Shown here one piece after another: positions 5,564 through 7,369 of a DNA stretch of 7,369 nt. Both the position numbers and the translations under genes were made by a program. Numbering within the stretch: position 1 is the stretch's first letter; the number at the start of each line of letters is the position of its first letter. The notes under the pieces are model-generated. The model was not told where the DNA came from, ran no database searches, and saw only the letters and a list, made by a program, of their open reading frames with translations. This stretch comes from Gammaproteobacteria bacterium (GTDB taxonomy: Bacteria; Pseudomonadota; Gammaproteobacteria; HK1). Location: positions 1 through 7,369 of the forward strand of contig JAGRHX010000621.1 in the NCBI GenBank assembly GCA_020444775.1, read 5' to 3'.

Positions 5564-6700
5564 GTGAAACGGGCGGGGGATGGTTTGGTTCTCGAGACGA
5601 TCTGGTATCAACGCAGCGTGGCGGCGCGGTTGCTCGCGGCGCTGTTGGCTCCGCTGGGTTGGCTGTACGCCGGACTCGCGCGGGTTCGACGCGCAGCCTA
5701 CGAGCGGGGCTGGCTGACACAACGGCAACTGCCAGTGCCGGTGATCGTGGTCGGCAACCTGGTTGCCGGTGGCACGGGCAAGACACCGTTGGTGATCGCC
5801 ATCTGCGCGGCGCTGGTCGAGCGTGGCTACCGGCCGGCCCTCCTGTGTCGCGGGCACGGCGGTCGGTCCGAACGTTGGCCGATTGCGGTCCATGCGGACA
5901 GCGATCCCCATCTGTGCGGTGACGAGGCCGTCTTGCTGGCCCGCGTCTCGTGCACAGGCCCCGCGATTCCGGTGTTCGCGGATCCGGATCGGGTGCGAGG
6001 CGGACTTGCCTTGCTGGCGGCGTACCCCGATCGCGATGTGCTGGTGTGTGACGACGGGTTGCAGCATCTGCGGCTGGCGCGTGACGTCGAGGTGTTGGTC
6101 TGGGACGGCCAGCGTCGGGCCGGTAATGGACGTTGCCTGCCGGCCGGACCGTTGCGCGAGCCGTTGGCACAGGCTGCGCGCTACGACCTGGTCGTGGTCA
6201 ACGGGGATGCCGCTGATGCCATGGACGGTGAGTTCGCGCTGACACTGGAGCCGAGCGCGTTGTACGCCCTGGGTCGTCGGCCAGCGAGGACTACGCAGGT
6301 GGCGGGCGGGGCGGACCCGATTGACCTGTCCTGGCTGGTCGGACGTCGGGTCAATGCCTTGTGCGGGATCGGCAATCCGCGGCGTTTCCTCGACACACTG
6401 AAGGCCTTGGACGCACGGCTGGAGCCGAGGATTTTTCCGGACCACCACGCCTTCTCGGCTGGCGATCTGCGGGCGCGCAACGATCTGCCGACGGTGATGA
6501 CCAGCAAGGATGCGGTCAAGTGCGAGCGTCTGCTGGCGGTGGACCCGGCGCTCGCCGAGCAGGCGTTCTTCGTGCTCGAGGTCAGGGCGAAGCTTCAGAC
6601 GGGCTTCATGGACGCCCTGGCGGCGCGACTGCAAGCGGCGCGCTCAGAGCGAGACGCGCCACGCGGACCGTCCGCGTCAGGCGCAGGTCGGGCATCGTGA
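5564..6700 (+). CDS. lpxK: LpxK, tetraacyldisaccharide 4'-kinase
   Basis: LpxK phosphorylates the 4' position of the tetraacyl-disaccharide 1-phosphate at the cytoplasmic face of the inner membrane, giving lipid IVA, a late step of lipid A synthesis. Counting from the GTG at 5564, the product is 378 residues. An N-terminal amphipathic/membrane helix (about 19-40) precedes the P-loop VVGNLVAGGTGKTP (62-75). GDE (119-121), DDGLQHLRLARDVEV (163-177), NGRCLPAGPLRE, PDHHAFS and MTSKDAVKC follow in the family order. Two motifs deviate: RGHGG (96-100) for the usual RGYGG, and GDEA for GDEP. The start is uncertain: GTG 5564 has no clear ribosome binding site, while TTG 5585 (giving MVLETIWYQ) fits the usual N-terminus and has GGGGGA a few bases upstream. 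The C-terminal 20 residues are low in complexity. The gene lies 54 bp after exbD, probably in the same transcript. Confidence 0.94.
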   Translation: MKRAGDGLVLETIWYQRSVAARLLAALLAPLGWLYAGLARVRRAAYERGWLTQRQLPVPVIVVGNLVAGGTGKTPLVIAICAALVERGYRPALLCRGHGGRSERWPIAVHADSDPHLCGDEAVLLARVSCTGPAIPVFADPDRVRGGLALLAAYPDRDVLVCDDGLQHLRLARDVEVLVWDGQRRAGNGRCLPAGPLREPLAQAARYDLVVVNGDAADAMDGEFALTLEPSALYALGRRPARTTQVAGGADPIDLSWLVGRRVNALCGIGNPRRFLDTLKALDARLEPRIFPDHHAFSAGDLRARNDLPTVMTSKDAVKCERLLAVDPALAEQAFFVLEVRAKLQTGFMDALAARLQAARSERDAPRGPSASGAGRAS

Positions 6701-6733
6701 GCGTCACCGGCCAGGACATATACCCGGCCCGGC

Positions 6734-6743
6734 GATGATCATC
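6734..6743. repeat. 10-bp perfect palindrome GATGATCATC
   Basis: GATGATCATC equals its own reverse complement and sits at the start of the lpxK-kdsB spacer, 33 bp past the lpxK stop and just before the three-copy CAGGGTG motif. It may belong to the same regulatory region; on its own it is weak evidence. Confidence 0.3.
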
Positions 6744-6752
6744 GTGATCGAA

Positions 6753-6785
6753 CATCAGGGTGATTCATCAGGGTGCACCCTGGTG
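6753..6785. promoter_or_regulatory. Three copies of CAYCAGGGTG, two direct and one inverted, before kdsB
   Basis: CATCAGGGTG occurs at 6753-6762 and 6766-6775, and its near reverse complement CACCCTGGTG follows directly at 6776-6785. Copies two and three form a 20-bp palindrome with a single mismatch, which would be a U-G pair in RNA; its core CAGGGTGCACCCTG (6769-6782) is perfect. The cluster lies 38 bp before the kdsB start. It could be an operator for a dimeric regulator or an mRNA stem-loop between lpxK and kdsB. It has no T run, so it is not a standard terminator. I do not recognise the motif. Confidence 0.5.
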
Positions 6786-6823
6786 CGAGTCCGTATCCCT
6801 ATGCAGATAAGCCAGGTGAAGAC

Positions 6824-7369
6824 ATGAGCGCAGAATCACGTGCCGGCGGACGAGCACCGGCGGAGCGGCCCGTTGGCGCCGCGGGCAAGACCTACGTGGT
6901 GGTCCCCGCCCGTTATGCTTCTGAACGCCTGCCCGGCAAGCCGTTGTGTGACATCCAGGGACGCCCGCTGGTCGTGCACGTCGCGGACCGGGCGCGCGAG
7001 GCCGATGTCGGGCCTGTCTGGGTCGCGACCGATGACGAACGGGTGCGGGCGGCCTGCATGGACCATGGCATCGAGGTCGTGATGACCCGTGATAGCCATC
7101 GATCCGGGACCGAGCGGATCGCCGAGGTGTGTGCGATCAAGCGCCTGGACGCGCAGGCCCAGGTGGTGAATCTGCAGGGCGACGAGCCGCTGATGCCCGC
7201 AAGTCTGATCCGCCAGGTGGCCGTGACCCTGGATGAGTCGGGCGCCGACATGTCCACGCTCTCACATCGCATCGAGTCGGCCGAGGATCTCATGAGCCCG
7301 AACGTGGTCAAGGTGGTGACCGACAGCGTGGGACGTGCCCTGTATTTCAGCCGGGCGCCGATTCCCTGG
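6824..7369 (+). CDS. kdsB: KdsB, CMP-Kdo synthetase (3' end missing)
   Basis: KdsB (3-deoxy-manno-octulosonate cytidylyltransferase) activates Kdo with CTP in the cytoplasm, giving CMP-Kdo for the inner core of LPS. The first 182 codons are present and the frame is open to the window end; the full protein should be about 265-270 residues. The nucleotide-binding N-terminus VVVPARYASERLPGKPL is at 25-41, followed by VATDDERV (67-74), MTRDSHRSGTERIAEV (87-102), NLQGDEP (116-122, with the metal-binding aspartate D120) and ALYFSRAPIPW (172-182), all closely matching E. coli KdsB. About 20 extra residues, rich in Ala/Gly/Arg, precede the conserved core. The ATG at 6824 has AGGTGA at 6814-6819, 4 nt upstream; no start closer to the core was found. 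The gene follows lpxK after a 123-bp spacer. Confidence 0.95.
   Translation, partial: MSAESRAGGRAPAERPVGAAGKTYVVVPARYASERLPGKPLCDIQGRPLVVHVADRAREADVGPVWVATDDERVRAACMDHGIEVVMTRDSHRSGTERIAEVCAIKRLDAQAQVVNLQGDEPLMPASLIRQVAVTLDESGADMSTLSHRIESAEDLMSPNVVKVVTDSVGRALYFSRAPIPW

Overview
The window is GC-rich, densely coding bacterial DNA. Every recognisable gene has close relatives in Gammaproteobacteria. The order comEC - exbB - exbD - lpxK - kdsB, with lolD and a DUF2062 membrane protein just upstream, is the arrangement known from Pseudomonas-like and Xanthomonas-like genomes. With LPS (lpxK, kdsB) and lipoprotein-export (lolD) genes, the organism must be a diderm Gram-negative. I cannot name the genus. 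There are no signs of phage, transposon or plasmid DNA, and I found no CRISPR array, tRNA or rRNA.

Layout: (1) 1-395, the 3' end of lolD on the + strand, cut by the window edge. (2) 422-997 on the - strand, a DUF2062 membrane protein convergent with lolD; a perfect 13-bp inverted repeat lies over its last codons. (3) 998-1548, a 551-bp gene-free divergent region with short dyads and a 12-bp tandem duplication. (4) 1549-4200, comEC, a large DNA-uptake channel protein. (5) 4189-4258, five 14-bp tandem repeats that begin inside the comEC stop region. (6) 4308-5509, exbB and exbD with an ATGA start/stop overlap. (7) 5564-6700, lpxK. (8) 6701-6823, a 123-bp spacer with three copies of a 10-bp motif, in the place where many relatives carry a small Trm112-like gene. 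(9) 6824-7369, the 5' two thirds of kdsB, cut by the window edge.

From comEC onward the genes share one strand and are probably co-transcribed, at least exbB-exbD. LpxK and KdsB act in lipid A/Kdo (inner LPS) synthesis, LolD powers lipoprotein release to the outer membrane, and ExbB/ExbD form a proton-driven motor in the inner membrane. The common theme is the cell envelope; ComEC is the exception, although its linkage to this cluster is old and widespread. I found no clear new system. The observations most worth checking are the ExbB variant with a valine at the usual pore glutamate, the 14-bp repeat array between comEC and exbB, and the dyad-rich spacer before kdsB.
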